A DNA stretch of 64,000 bases from Streptomyces sp. CA-278952. GTDB lineage: Bacteria > Actinomycetota > Actinomycetes > Streptomycetales > Streptomycetaceae. Numbering within the stretch: position 1 is the stretch's first letter; every line of letters starts with the position of its first letter. Made by a program: the position numbers and the translations under genes. A model generated the notes under the pieces. That model saw only the letters and a list, made by a program, of their open reading frames with translations. It was not told the origin of the DNA and ran no database searches. The stretch is from NCBI RefSeq assembly GCF_028747205.1, contig NZ_CP112880.1, positions 3,038,001 through 3,102,000 on the forward strand. Reading direction: 5' to 3'. This document shows positions 34,449-49,413 of this stretch, piece after piece.

Positions 34449-34487
34449 TTCTCAGTCCTCGTCCGATTCCGGACGACTCGACCTCCG

Positions 34488-34811
34488 CTAGGAGGTCGGG
34501 CCGCCGAAGATGTCGATTCGGTCGCCCTCAGCGAGGGTCACGATGGCGCGCTTCGTGTCGGAGCGCTTGCCGAAACCGGTCTTGGTGCGCTTGCGCTTAC
34601 CCTGCCGGTTGATCGTGTTGACCCCGGTGACCTTGACCGAGAAGACCGCTTCCACAGCCTGCTTGATCTGGGTCTTGTTGGAGCCGGGCGCGACGATGAA
34701 CGTGTACTTGTTCTCGTCGAGCAACGCGTAGCTCTTCTCGGAGACCACGGGCTTGACGAGAACGTCACGCGGGTCCGAGTACGTCTTGCTGGTAACGGTC
34801 GCCTCGCTCAT
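34488..34811 (-). CDS. rplW: 50S ribosomal protein L23
   Basis: A 107-residue L23, docking site for trigger factor and SRP at the exit tunnel. [20 protein letters not shown] and [20 protein letters not shown] are conserved. ATG overlaps the rplD stop (TGATG). Confidence 0.97.
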   Translation of the reverse strand: MSEATVTSKTYSDPRDVLVKPVVSEKSYALLDENKYTFIVAPGSNKTQIKQAVEAVFSVKVTGVNTINRQGKRKRTKTGFGKRSDTKRAIVTLAEGDRIDIFGGPTS

Positions 34812-35461
34812 CAGGCGTCGCTCCCTTCGGTCTCAGCGGTCTGGGGGCCAGACACGAAGGACTCGAAAGCGGCCTGGGTGAAGACCACGTCGTCAGAGAC
34901 GATCACGTCGTACGTGTTCAGCTGGCCCGGCTCCAGGATGTGCACCTGGGGCAGGTTGCGTGCGGACAGCCACGCGGCCTCGTCGGCGCGGTCGACGACC
35001 AGGAGCAGGTTCTGGCGCTCCGAGATCTTGCCGAGCAGCGTCTTGGCGGCCTTCGTGGAGATTCCACCCTCGACCACGCCGGTGACGACGTGGATACGGG
35101 AGTGACGCGCCCGGTCCGAGAGGGCACCGCGCAGAGCGGCGGCCTTCATCTTCTTCGGGGTCCGCTGCGAGTAGTCACGCGGCTGCGGGCCGTGGACGAC
35201 GCCACCACCGGCGAACTGCGGGGCGCGGGTCGAACCCTGACGGGCGCGGCCGGTGCCCTTCTGGCGGTACGGCTTGCGGCCACCGCCACGGACTTCACCG
35301 CGACGCTTGGTCTTGTGCGTGCCCTGACGGGCAGCTGCCAGCTGAGCGACAACGACCTGGTGGATCAGCGGAACGCTGGTCTTGGCGTCGAAGATCTCCG
35401 CAGGGAGGTCGACGGTACCGGCCTTGTCGCCTGCCGGCGAAAGGATGTCAATGGTGCTCAT
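34811..35461 (-). CDS. rplD: 50S ribosomal protein L4
   Basis: A 216-residue L4; its loop reaches the exit tunnel, and in E. coli L4 represses the S10 operon. [20 protein letters not shown] and [20 protein letters not shown] are the conserved loop. ATG 35461 ([11 protein letters not shown]), 4 bases after the rplC stop. Confidence 0.97.
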   Translation of the reverse strand: MSTIDILSPAGDKAGTVDLPAEIFDAKTSVPLIHQVVVAQLAAARQGTHKTKRRGEVRGGGRKPYRQKGTGRARQGSTRAPQFAGGGVVHGPQPRDYSQRTPKKMKAAALRGALSDRARHSRIHVVTGVVEGGISTKAAKTLLGKISERQNLLLVVDRADEAAWLSARNLPQVHILEPGQLNTYDVIVSDDVVFTQAAFESFVSGPQTAETEGSDA

Positions 35462-35465
35462 TACC

Positions 35466-36110
35466 TCAAGCCCCCTTGGCCGCGGTACGGACCAGGACGA
35501 GGCCGCCGTTCGGACCGGGGACCGCGCCCTTGATGAGGAGCAGACCCTTCTCCGCGTCAACCGCGTGGATGGTCAGGTTCTGGGTGGTGACGCGCTCGTT
35601 ACCCATACGGCCCGCCATGCGCATGCCCTTGAAGACACGCCCAGGGGTGGCGCAGCCACCGATCGAACCGGGGGAACGGTGCTTACGCTGGACGCCGTGG
35701 CCGGCGCCGAGGCCCTTGAAGTTGTGACGCTTCATGACACCGGCGAAGCCCTTGCCCTTGCTCTTGCCCGTGACGTCGACCTTGACGCCGGACTCGAACA
35801 CCTCGGCAGTGACCTCCTGGCCCAGCGTGTACTCGCTGGCGTCAGGGGTGCGGAGCTCCACCAGGTGGCGGCGCGGGGTGACGTCGGCCTTGGCGAAGTG
35901 ACCCTTGAGGGGCTTGTTCACCTTGCGCGGGTCGATCTCGCCGAAGGCGATCTGGACCGCTTCGTAGCCGTCGCTGTCGTTGGTGCGAACCTGCGTCACG
36001 ACGCACGGCCCGGCCTTGACGACGGTCACCGGGACAACCCGGTTGTTCTCGTCCCAGACCTGGGTCATGCCGAGCTTCTCGCCCAGGACGCCCTTGATGT
36101 TCTTGCTCAT
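35466..36110 (-). CDS. rplC: 50S ribosomal protein L3
   Basis: A 214-residue L3, an early assembly protein near the peptidyl transferase centre. [20 protein letters not shown] at the start and the long loop [20 protein letters not shown] are conserved, followed by [18 protein letters not shown] start, 14 bases after the rpsJ stop. Confidence 0.97.
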   Translation of the reverse strand: MSKNIKGVLGEKLGMTQVWDENNRVVPVTVVKAGPCVVTQVRTNDSDGYEAVQIAFGEIDPRKVNKPLKGHFAKADVTPRRHLVELRTPDASEYTLGQEVTAEVFESGVKVDVTGKSKGKGFAGVMKRHNFKGLGAGHGVQRKHRSPGSIGGCATPGRVFKGMRMAGRMGNERVTTQNLTIHAVDAEKGLLLIKGAVPGPNGGLVLVRTAAKGA

Positions 36111-36124
36111 CTCGGCCCGTCCCC

Positions 36125-36433
36125 TCAGAGCTTGATCTCGATGTCGACGCCCGCCGGAAGGTCGAGGCGCATCAGCGAGTCAACCGTCTTCGGCGTGGGG
36201 TCGAGGATGTCGATGAGGCGCTTGTGGGTGCGCATCTCGAAGTGCTCGCGAGAGTCCTTGTACTTGTGCGGCGACTTGATGACGCAGTACACGTTCTTCT
36301 CAGTGGGCAGCGGCACCGGGCCCGCGACCGACGCACCAGTGCGGGTCACCGTCTCGACGATCTTCTTCGCCGAGGAGTCGATGACCTCGTGGTCGTAGGC
36401 CTTGAGCCGGATGCGGATCTTCTGTCCCGCCAT
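36125..36433 (-). CDS. rpsJ: 30S ribosomal protein S10
   Basis: A 102-residue S10, in the 30S head and also a NusB/NusG partner in transcription. [20 protein letters not shown] at the start, [20 protein letters not shown] and [12 protein letters not shown] are conserved. ATG 36433. First gene of the S10 series, with a long leader that shares a stem-loop with the rpsL leader. Confidence 0.98.
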   Translation of the reverse strand: MAGQKIRIRLKAYDHEVIDSSAKKIVETVTRTGASVAGPVPLPTEKNVYCVIKSPHKYKDSREHFEMRTHKRLIDILDPTPKTVDSLMRLDLPAGVDIEIKL

Positions 36434-36495
36434 GGCTACTAGTAGTCCTGTCTCTCGTAACGCTCTGGAACCCGGGGGTTCTCTGGACTCCTCCT

Positions 36496-36520
36496 CCGAC
36501 CCACGCGGTCGGGCGTGTCG
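36496..36520 (-). promoter_or_regulatory. Conserved leader stem-loop shared by S10 and str operons
   Basis: On the minus strand CGACACGCCCGACC followed by GCGTGGGTCGG; the 25-base sequence matches 45004-45028 in the rpsL leader with one difference. CCGACC and GGTCGG form a 6-bp stem with loop GCGTG. It lies 62 bases before the rpsJ start. Confidence 0.6.
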
Positions 36521-36722
36521 CATCCCCTCTACGAAAATCTCCCGAAGGAGATCCCAACCAAGGGGGTGCGGACCCTGAGACCGCGGAACCGGGGGCGGAA
36601 CACCCACCGGGTGCCTGGCCGGCGCCCTGCGTTGCTTCCCGAAAGATTCCCGTACGTCCGGCCCTGGGGGCCGACGAGTACTGTGAGACTCGCTTCCGGT
36701 CCTCCCGGCGGGAGGCGCGCAG

Positions 36723-36752
36723 CATTGACACTCAACCGAGCAACCTGGTCAG
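36723..36752 (-). promoter_or_regulatory. Possible S10 operon promoter
   Basis: On the minus strand CTGACC (36752-36747), 18 bases, TCAATG (36728-36723). The -10 is weak. A consensus TTGACA faces the other way at 36725-36730, so divergent promoters may overlap here. The leader would be about 285 bases. Confidence 0.3.
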
Positions 36753-37043
36753 TGTGCCATACGGGGCGCGGGCCTGGCCAATCGAGTCGGGAATCCTACC
36801 CCGAGCGAGCGAATGCTCAAACGCGGGCGCGCATCCGGCGGCGCCGGAGCCGGAGTTCCGTCGACGTGTTCCCGGTGCGCGAGCCCGCGCCCTGACCGCG
36901 CAACCCTTCCGCCCCGATCCCCGTCTACTCCCCCGCGGGCACGGCTCGACCGGCCGATGGTCCGCGACAGAGCCAGGGAGTACGCAGGACAGGGCGACCG
37001 TTCGCCCGCTGCGGGGGAAGCGGGAGCGGACGGAGTGCGCGGC

Positions 37044-39098
37044 ATGGTGGATCGGTCTGACCTGTCCCGGATACGGATGCCCCGGCGCGCCCTCCTCCTC
37101 GCGGCCACCGCGACCGCCGCCACCGCCGGATGCGCCGTACCGGCTCCACGGCGGCACGGTCCGGTGCCGGACCCGGCCCCCGGACTGGCCCTGGCGAGCG
37201 GCCGGCGGGCGCTGCTGATGCAGGTGCTGGCCCACCCCGACGACGACCTGTACCTGATGAACCCGGACACCCGCGAGGCCCTCGACTCCGGGACCCCCGT
37301 GGTCTGCGTCTACCTCACCGCGGGCGACGCCGACGGGCTCAACAAGGTCCCCAGGGCCCCGCGGCCGAAACCCGACCACGCCGCGTACGTCTCCGCCCGG
37401 CAGCAGGGCCTGCGCCAGGCCTACGCCGAGCTGCTCGGGCTCGACCGGTTCACCCCGTGGCAGAGGTCGGTGCTCACCCTGCGCGGCGGCCACCGGGCCG
37501 AGCGGGACGTCCTGGCCGACGGGGCCCGCCGGGTCGAGCTGGTCTTCCTCAACACCGCGATGCACACCGGGCGCGGTCGCCTCGGACTGCCCGGCCTCTG
37601 GGAGGACCGGCGGCTCGTGCTGCGTACCGTCGTCGCCGACGACTCCCCTCTGCAGAAGGCCGGTTCGTATACGTACGAATCCCTGATCGACGTCCTCGCC
37701 GGGTTGCTGGAGGAGTACCGGCCGACTGTCGTGCACACCCTCGACCCGGACCCCGACCTCCGGACCAGCAGCGAGTACGAACGCCTCCGGGACAGTGAGC
37801 AGCGCGGGTACTCCGACCACGCGGACCACACCCCGGCCGGGTGCTTCGCCTGGGCGGCCCTGATCCGCTGGGTGGCGGAGACGACGGGGCGCGGGGAGCC
37901 GGTGCCCGGGTTCGCCGTCGCGGCGTTCCGGGGGTACTACAACCACCACTGGCCCAAGAACCTGCCGCCGGAGGTGCTGGAGCGCAAGGCCGCCCACCTC
38001 GTCCCGTACGGCGGCGCGCCCGACTGGGAGTGCGGCCACCCGTCGGGCTGCGGCGACTACAACATCGGCGGCGACCGGCCACTGGCCAGCCGCAAGGGCT
38101 GGGTGCGCTCCACCCACCACCGCTACCCGGGCCCCAGGGCTCAGGTCGCCTCCGGGACCGACGGCCGGCTCACCGTCTACGGGGTGCTGGGGTTGCGCGC
38201 CGTCCGGTGGCGGGAGAGCACGCCCGGCAGCGGAGTCCTGGGCGTGCCGGACGACCTCGGCGGCGGTCCGCTCGCCCCGGTGCTGGGCTCGGCGGCGACG
38301 GCGGACGGACGGCACCTGTTGTTCGGGCTGCGGTTCGCGGCGCTCGCCGGGCACGGTTCGGACAACGACCGCGAGATCGTGCTGCTGGAGCAGCGCTCGC
38401 CGGGCGGCCCCTTCCGTGCCTGGCGGGGGCTGGGCAACCCGGCCACCGGCAGCGACCACGGACGCCGCGTCGGCGTGCCCGTCGCGGTGACCGCTCCGGA
38501 CGGCCGCGTCCACCTCTTCGTACGGAACGCGGAGAAGGGACTGAGCACCCGGGTCCGAGAGGCGGCCACCGGACGCTGGAGCGGGTGGCGGGACCTCGGC
38601 GGTGGCGAGGTGCAGGACGGGCTGACGGCGGTCCTGGACGCGGCCGGGCGCGTCCACGTGTACGCGGCCGGGCACCATGCCGTGCACCACTGGACCCAGG
38701 ACGCCCCGGACACGGACGTCACCGCCCGTACCCAGCTCAGCGACTCCCCCATTCCCGCACACGCGCCCGGCGCACTCCCGGCGCCCGACGGGTCCGTGGA
38801 GCTGTACTACCGGCCTGCCGCGCGGGAGCGGCTCGTCGCCGTGCGGGCCGACCGCGCACCCGCGCCCCGCTTCGGCGGGTACGGTCCGGTGACCGCCGCC
38901 GCCTCACCGAGCGGCCCGGTCCTGCTCGGCCGTTCCGCGGCGGGCCGGATCCAGCTGCGTACAGCCGGGGGCACCTCCGTACGATCCCGGGGGCCGGTCG
39001 CCCTGGACGGCGTCGCCCTGCACCTCGGCGCGGCGGGCGGACGGCCCGCCGTCGTGGGGTTCGGGCCGGACGCGGCGCCCTGGGTGTGGCGTCCGTAG
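37044..39098 (+). CDS. PIG-L family deacetylase, lipoprotein with propeller-like C-terminus
   Basis: A 684-residue protein. The N-terminus has an Arg-rich signal (MPRRALLLAATATAATAGC) with a lipobox-like TAGC, so a membrane-anchored lipoprotein exposed outside is likely. Residues about 55-345 are a PIG-L/LmbE deacetylase domain with metal site AHPDDD and second motif DHADHT. Residues about 380-684 contain repeated blades (for example DGRVHLFVRN, AGRVHVYAAG, DGSVELYYRP) like a beta propeller. It may deacetylate a surface GlcNAc-containing substrate. ATG 37044 after GGAG; ATG 37077 is an alternative. Confidence 0.88.
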   Translation: MVDRSDLSRIRMPRRALLLAATATAATAGCAVPAPRRHGPVPDPAPGLALASGRRALLMQVLAHPDDDLYLMNPDTREALDSGTPVVCVYLTAGDADGLNKVPRAPRPKPDHAAYVSARQQGLRQAYAELLGLDRFTPWQRSVLTLRGGHRAERDVLADGARRVELVFLNTAMHTGRGRLGLPGLWEDRRLVLRTVVADDSPLQKAGSYTYESLIDVLAGLLEEYRPTVVHTLDPDPDLRTSSEYERLRDSEQRGYSDHADHTPAGCFAWAALIRWVAETTGRGEPVPGFAVAAFRGYYNHHWPKNLPPEVLERKAAHLVPYGGAPDWECGHPSGCGDYNIGGDRPLASRKGWVRSTHHRYPGPRAQVASGTDGRLTVYGVLGLRAVRWRESTPGSGVLGVPDDLGGGPLAPVLGSAATADGRHLLFGLRFAALAGHGSDNDREIVLLEQRSPGGPFRAWRGLGNPATGSDHGRRVGVPVAVTAPDGRVHLFVRNAEKGLSTRVREAATGRWSGWRDLGGGEVQDGLTAVLDAAGRVHVYAAGHHAVHHWTQDAPDTDVTARTQLSDSPIPAHAPGALPAPDGSVELYYRPAARERLVAVRADRAPAPRFGGYGPVTAAASPSGPVLLGRSAAGRIQLRTAGGTSVRSRGPVALDGVALHLGAAGGRPAVVGFGPDAAPWVWRP

Positions 39099-39128
39099 AA
39101 GCGGACGCGCTCGGCCCAACTCCCGCTC

Positions 39129-39145
39129 CATAACGCCGTGTTATG
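39129..39145. promoter_or_regulatory. Inverted repeat upstream of the protease gene
   Basis: CATAAC (39129-39134) and GTTATG (39140-39145), perfect, 5-base spacer, AT-rich against the background, about 100 bases before the protease start. A possible operator; the regulator is unknown. Confidence 0.45.
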
Positions 39146-39246
39146 CCCAAACGTTAGTACCCCGTCCTCGTCGCGCTCCGGCACCCTGTTGCCCACCATC
39201 CCCCACGGACACGCACACCCCAGCGTGTCGCGCGAAACGAGGAATC

Positions 39247-39972
39247 ATGCGTATATCCAGGCTCGTGCCCGCTGCCGCCGCCGCAGCGGCCTGTGTCCTC
39301 GCCCTCTTCGCACCGTCCGCCTCGGCCGCTCCCGAGGCCCCGCTCCAGGACGCCCCGCCCCCGACCACCCAGATCATCGGCGGCGGCTACGCCCAGAACG
39401 CGCCCTGGGCCGCCCGCCTCTTCTCGAACGGCAGGGAGACCTGTTCGGCGACGATCATCGCGCCGACCTGGATCCTCACCGCCAAGCACTGCGTCACCGG
39501 CGGCGGCCTGTCGTTCCGCATCGGCAGCCTCGACCAGCACAGCGGCGGTGTGGTCGCGAACGGCGCCCAGACCTACACCCACAGCTCGGACCTGGCCCTC
39601 GTCCGGCTGGACCGCTCGGTGCAGGCCACCTACTCCCGCCTCGGCCAGCCCGGCTCGGTGCGGGTCGGGCAGGGCGTGCAGGTCTGGGGCTGGGGCGCCA
39701 CCTCGCAGTGCGGCTCCGAGGCCAACTGCCAGTCCCGCTACCTGAAGGTCGCCAACGTGACGGTCACCGGCGGCTGCGGTGACGCGTACGGCGGCTCGGC
39801 GATCTGCGCCCGCCGAGGCAACGGCATCACCGCCGGCGGCGACTCCGGCGGCCCGATGACGGCGAACGGCATCCAGGTCGGCGTCGCCTCCACCAGCGAC
39901 CGGCAGACCACGACCGCGTACACGAACGTCACCGCGTACCGGTCCTGGATCCAGTCGATCGCGGGCGTCTGA
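39247..39972 (+). CDS. Secreted trypsin-like serine protease (S1 family)
   Basis: A 241-residue preproprotease. Signal peptide about residues 1-27 (ending PSASA), a short propeptide, and the mature chain probably beginning at IIGG (about residue 43). Catalytic triad: His in LTAKHCV, Asp in SSDLALVRL and Ser in GGDSGGP. Cysteines sit in pairs typical of the fold. ATG start. A Gly before the Ser motif and lack of an Asp at the S1 base leave the specificity uncertain. Confidence 0.92.
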   Translation: MRISRLVPAAAAAAACVLALFAPSASAAPEAPLQDAPPPTTQIIGGGYAQNAPWAARLFSNGRETCSATIIAPTWILTAKHCVTGGGLSFRIGSLDQHSGGVVANGAQTYTHSSDLALVRLDRSVQATYSRLGQPGSVRVGQGVQVWGWGATSQCGSEANCQSRYLKVANVTVTGGCGDAYGGSAICARRGNGITAGGDSGGPMTANGIQVGVASTSDRQTTTAYTNVTAYRSWIQSIAGV

Positions 39973-39987
39973 CCGACCCCACCACCT

Positions 39988-40020
39988 GGGGCGGCGGGCA
40001 CCTGACGGACCCGCCGCCCC
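39988..40020. terminator. Bidirectional terminator between convergent genes
   Basis: GGGGCGGCGGG (39988-39998) and CCCGCCGCCCC (40010-40020), perfect 11 bp, loop of 11. It lies between the protease stop (39972) and the stop of the minus-strand membrane protein (40039). Confidence 0.7.
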
Positions 40021-40038
40021 GTGAACCGTAGGGCCCCC

Positions 40039-40461
40039 CTACCTCACCGCCCTGAGGTACCGGGGCCCTACACCCATTTTTGGTCCGCGGGGATACCGCT
40101 CCCTGCCGGCCCTCGCCGCCCGTCGCGTCACCGCGTACCGCGCCTGGAGGCCGACGGCGACGACGGTAGCCGCCAGCACCGCCAGCAGGGCGGCCGGCCG
40201 TGCCGCCGCCCCGGCGGGCCGCAGGTCGCGGTCCGGTCCGACGAGTACGGGCGTCAGGCTGCGCGCCGCAACCGGGTGGACCACGACGAGCCCGGCGAAC
40301 AGCGCGTACTGCCACCAGGCGACATGTTCGGTGAACTGCTCGGCGGGGCCGATGCCCCTGACGGCCGCGGCACTGGCGTTCACCACCCACACGACCCAGG
40401 CGGTGACGGCCGCGTGGGCCACCCGATGGGCGAGCCGCGCTCCACGCACCTCTGCGGTCAT
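40039..40461 (-). CDS. Unrecognised small membrane protein
   Basis: A 140-residue protein with about three hydrophobic segments: roughly 17-35 (AAVTAWVVWVVNASAAAV), 48-68 (WWQYALFAGLVVVHPVAA) and 88-108 (ALLAVLAATVVAVGL). Basic C-terminus. No family recognised. ATG 40461 is favoured because GGGGGGAGG is 7 bases before it; an ATG 6 bases upstream is too close. Confidence 0.6.
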   Translation of the reverse strand: MTAEVRGARLAHRVAHAAVTAWVVWVVNASAAAVRGIGPAEQFTEHVAWWQYALFAGLVVVHPVAARSLTPVLVGPDRDLRPAGAAARPAALLAVLAATVVAVGLQARYAVTRRAARAGRERYPRGPKMGVGPRYLRAVR

Positions 40462-40510
40462 GCCCATTCCTCCCCCCGGCCCGTTCGGTTCCCGCCCATC
40501 CGACCATGAC

Positions 40511-40548
40511 GAAGGGCCCCGCACCTCTTTCGAGGTGCGGGGCCCTTC
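40511..40548 (-). terminator. Terminator of tuf
   Basis: GAAGGGCCCCGCACCTC (40511-40527) and GAGGTGCGGGGCCCTTC (40532-40548) form a perfect 17-bp stem with loop TTTC, 43 bases after the tuf stop. Confidence 0.85.
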
Positions 40549-40590
40549 TTGCAGCTCAGTGAGCCACCAGGTCCAAGGACCAAGCAGAAA

Positions 40591-41784
<1,194 letters not shown>

Positions 41785-41859
41785 TGGGGTCCTCCTGAGT
41801 GGTTCTGTACGCCTTGCTTCATCGGCGCCAGGTGATCTTTGCTGGGGTGCCGGCGCCGG

Positions 41860-41899
41860 GGGCATTGCGCACAGTGCTGACGCGCTGTGCGCAATGCCC
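41860..41899 (-). other. Strong hairpin in the fusA-tuf gap
   Basis: GGGCATTGCGCACAG-type arm (41860-41874) pairs perfectly over 15 bp with CTGTGCGCAATGCCC (41885-41899), loop of 10. It lies in the tuf leader, downstream of fusA. Confidence 0.7.
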
Positions 41900-41916
41900 G
41901 CCCGGCTCCGGTGACA

Positions 41917-41922
41917 AGCCTA
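41917..41922 (-). promoter_or_regulatory. Possible tuf promoter -10 box
   Basis: TAGGCT on the minus strand, 20 bases after the fusA stop. No good -35 at 17-18 bases. A tuf-specific promoter in this gap is known for Streptomyces tuf1; assignment here is tentative. Confidence 0.35.
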
Positions 41923-41941
41923 AAGCGTGAGCTCGGGAGAG

Positions 41942-44071
<2,130 letters not shown>

Positions 44072-44109
44072 AAGGCTCAATCTTCTCTCGGTCTCGATGG
44101 GGGTAGCGA

Positions 44110-44580
44110 CTACCAGCGGTAGTGCGCGAAGGCCTTGTTGGACTCGGCCATCTTGTGGGTGTCCTCGCGCTTCTTGACCGCTGCGCCGAGGCCGTTGGAG
44201 GCGTCGAGCAGTTCGTTCATGAGGCGCTCGGTCATGGTCTTCTCGCGGCGGGCGCGGGAGTAACCGACGAGCCAGCGCAGAGCGAGGGTGGAGGCGCGAC
44301 CGGGCTTGACCTCGATCGGCACCTGGTAGGTGGCGCCACCGACACGGCGGGACTTGACCTCGAGCGAGGGCTTGACGTTCTCAAGCGCGCGCTTCAGCGT
44401 GATGACCGGGTCGTTGCCGGTCTTCTCGCGGAGGCCTTCCATGGCGCCGTACACGATCCGCTCGGCGGTGGAACGCTTGCCGTCGAGGAGGATCTTGTTG
44501 ATCAGCGAGGTGACAAGAGGAGAGCTGTAGACCGGGTCGATGATGACCGGGCGCTTCGGGGCGGGGCCCTTACGAGGCAT
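44110..44580 (-). CDS. rpsG: 30S ribosomal protein S7
   Basis: A 156-residue S7, which nucleates the 30S head and, in E. coli, represses the str operon. [20 protein letters not shown] at the start; [20 protein letters not shown] and [17 protein letters not shown] in the middle; ends FAHYRW. ATG start, 2 bases after the rpsL stop. Confidence 0.97.
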   Translation of the reverse strand: MPRKGPAPKRPVIIDPVYSSPLVTSLINKILLDGKRSTAERIVYGAMEGLREKTGNDPVITLKRALENVKPSLEVKSRRVGGATYQVPIEVKPGRASTLALRWLVGYSRARREKTMTERLMNELLDASNGLGAAVKKREDTHKMAESNKAFAHYRW

Positions 44581-44582
44581 TC

Positions 44583-44954
44583 TTACTTCTCCTTCTTGGC
44601 GCCGTAGCGGCTGCGGGCCTGCTTGCGGTTCTTGACACCCTGGGTGTCAAGGGAGCCGCGGATGATCTTGTAACGAACACCCGGCAGGTCCTTCACACGG
44701 CCACCACGCACGAGCACGATGGAGTGCTCCTGCAGGTTGTGTCCCTCACCCGGGATGTAGGCCGTGACCTCGATGCCGGAGGTCAGACGCACACGCGCGA
44801 CCTTACGGAGCGCCGAGTTCGGCTTCTTCGGGGTGGTCGTGAACACACGCGTGCAGACGCCACGCCGCTGGGGCGAACCCTCGAGCGCGGGCGTCTTGTT
44901 CTTCTCGACCTTGTCCTGCCGGCCCTTCCGGACCAGCTGCTGGATCGTAGGCAC
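44583..44954 (-). CDS. rpsL: 30S ribosomal protein S12
   Basis: A 123-residue S12, at the decoding site. [20 protein letters not shown] contains Lys43 and [12 protein letters not shown] contains Lys88, the positions mutated in streptomycin resistance; both are wild type. GTG start ([11 protein letters not shown]). First gene of the str operon, with a clear promoter at 45150-45178 and the shared leader stem-loop. Confidence 0.98.
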   Translation of the reverse strand: MPTIQQLVRKGRQDKVEKNKTPALEGSPQRRGVCTRVFTTTPKKPNSALRKVARVRLTSGIEVTAYIPGEGHNLQEHSIVLVRGGRVKDLPGVRYKIIRGSLDTQGVKNRKQARSRYGAKKEK

Positions 44955-45003
44955 TACTTCTCCGGTTTCTGTGTGCCGTTCGTGAAACTAACCTGGAACA
45001 TCG

Positions 45004-45028
45004 CCGACCCACGCGGTCGGGTGTGTCG
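45004..45028 (-). promoter_or_regulatory. Conserved leader stem-loop, str copy
   Basis: Matches 36496-36520 of the S10 leader at 24 of 25 bases. On the minus strand it reads CGACACACCCGACC then GCGTGGGTCGG, with the same CCGACC/GGTCGG stem. It is 49 bases before the rpsL start. Confidence 0.6.
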
Positions 45029-45149
45029 AATACTGCGGACCTCCACCCCAAGGGCGTCGGTCGGCACAGATTGCGGTGGCTACTGACGGACTCGCGGTGC
45101 GGTTGAGGACACGCACCCGAGCCCAGGCACACCCCAGGCACAAGGCTTG

Positions 45150-45178
45150 AGCGTACCTACCTCACGGAGCTGGGTCAA
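45150..45178 (-). promoter_or_regulatory. rpsL (str operon) promoter
   Basis: On the minus strand TTGACC (45178-45173), 17 bases, TACGCT (45155-45150). A near-ideal housekeeping promoter. Transcription would start near 45143, giving a leader of about 190 bases. Confidence 0.65.
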
Positions 45179-45347
45179 AACAAATGCGGTCCACGCCGAC
45201 ACGCCGGGGCGTCGGAGCCCTCCGGCCGAAGCCGGTAACCACCCTCGTCCGCTCCGTACGCGCAGGTCCGCACCCCAGGGGCCCGGCATCCGCCGCCCGG
45301 CCCTGTCCGGGCCCCCCAGGGCACGGGAAGGCCGTCCTCCGCACACG

Positions 45348-45392
45348 CCGGAGGGCGGCCACCCCGTGACGTACGGGGTGACCGCCCTCCGG
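45348..45392 (-). terminator. Terminator of rpoBC
   Basis: CCGGAGGGCGGCCACCCCGT (45348-45367) pairs with ACGGGGTGACCGCCCTCCGG (45373-45392), one mismatch in 20, loop of 5, 24 bases after the rpoC stop. Confidence 0.85.
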
Positions 45393-45416
45393 TCGTTTCA
45401 AGCGGCAAGCACTCGC

Positions 45417-49316
<3,900 letters not shown>

Positions 49317-49376
49317 TTGTCGTCAATCCCTCTTTCGGGGTCTCGTCAAATCAATGGTCTGAACGGGTCCGGGGAG

Positions 49377-49407
49377 GGCCGGCCGCCTCGGGACGAGGCG
49401 GCCGGCC
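49377..49407 (-). other. Very stable rpoB-rpoC intercistronic hairpin
   Basis: GGCCGGCCGCCTCG (49377-49390) and CGAGGCGGCCGGCC (49394-49407), perfect 14 bp, loop GGA, 7 bases after the rpoB stop. Confidence 0.75.
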
Positions 49408-49413
49408 GGCCCG

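Larger units (their letters stand above)
36434..37043. other. S10 leader and divergent upstream region
   Basis: About 610 bases between rpsJ (minus) and the PIG-L gene (plus). On the minus strand the first 330 bases are the probable S10 leader, with small stems ATCTCC/GGAGAT (36537-36552) and CCTCCC/GGGAGG (near 36700), and the shared 25-nt element. No gene is supported in it. Confidence 0.6.

Noticed and set aside
36813..37043. An N-terminal extension of the PIG-L protein
   Set aside because: The signal peptide and ribosome site fit ATG 37044; upstream residues are not signal-like.
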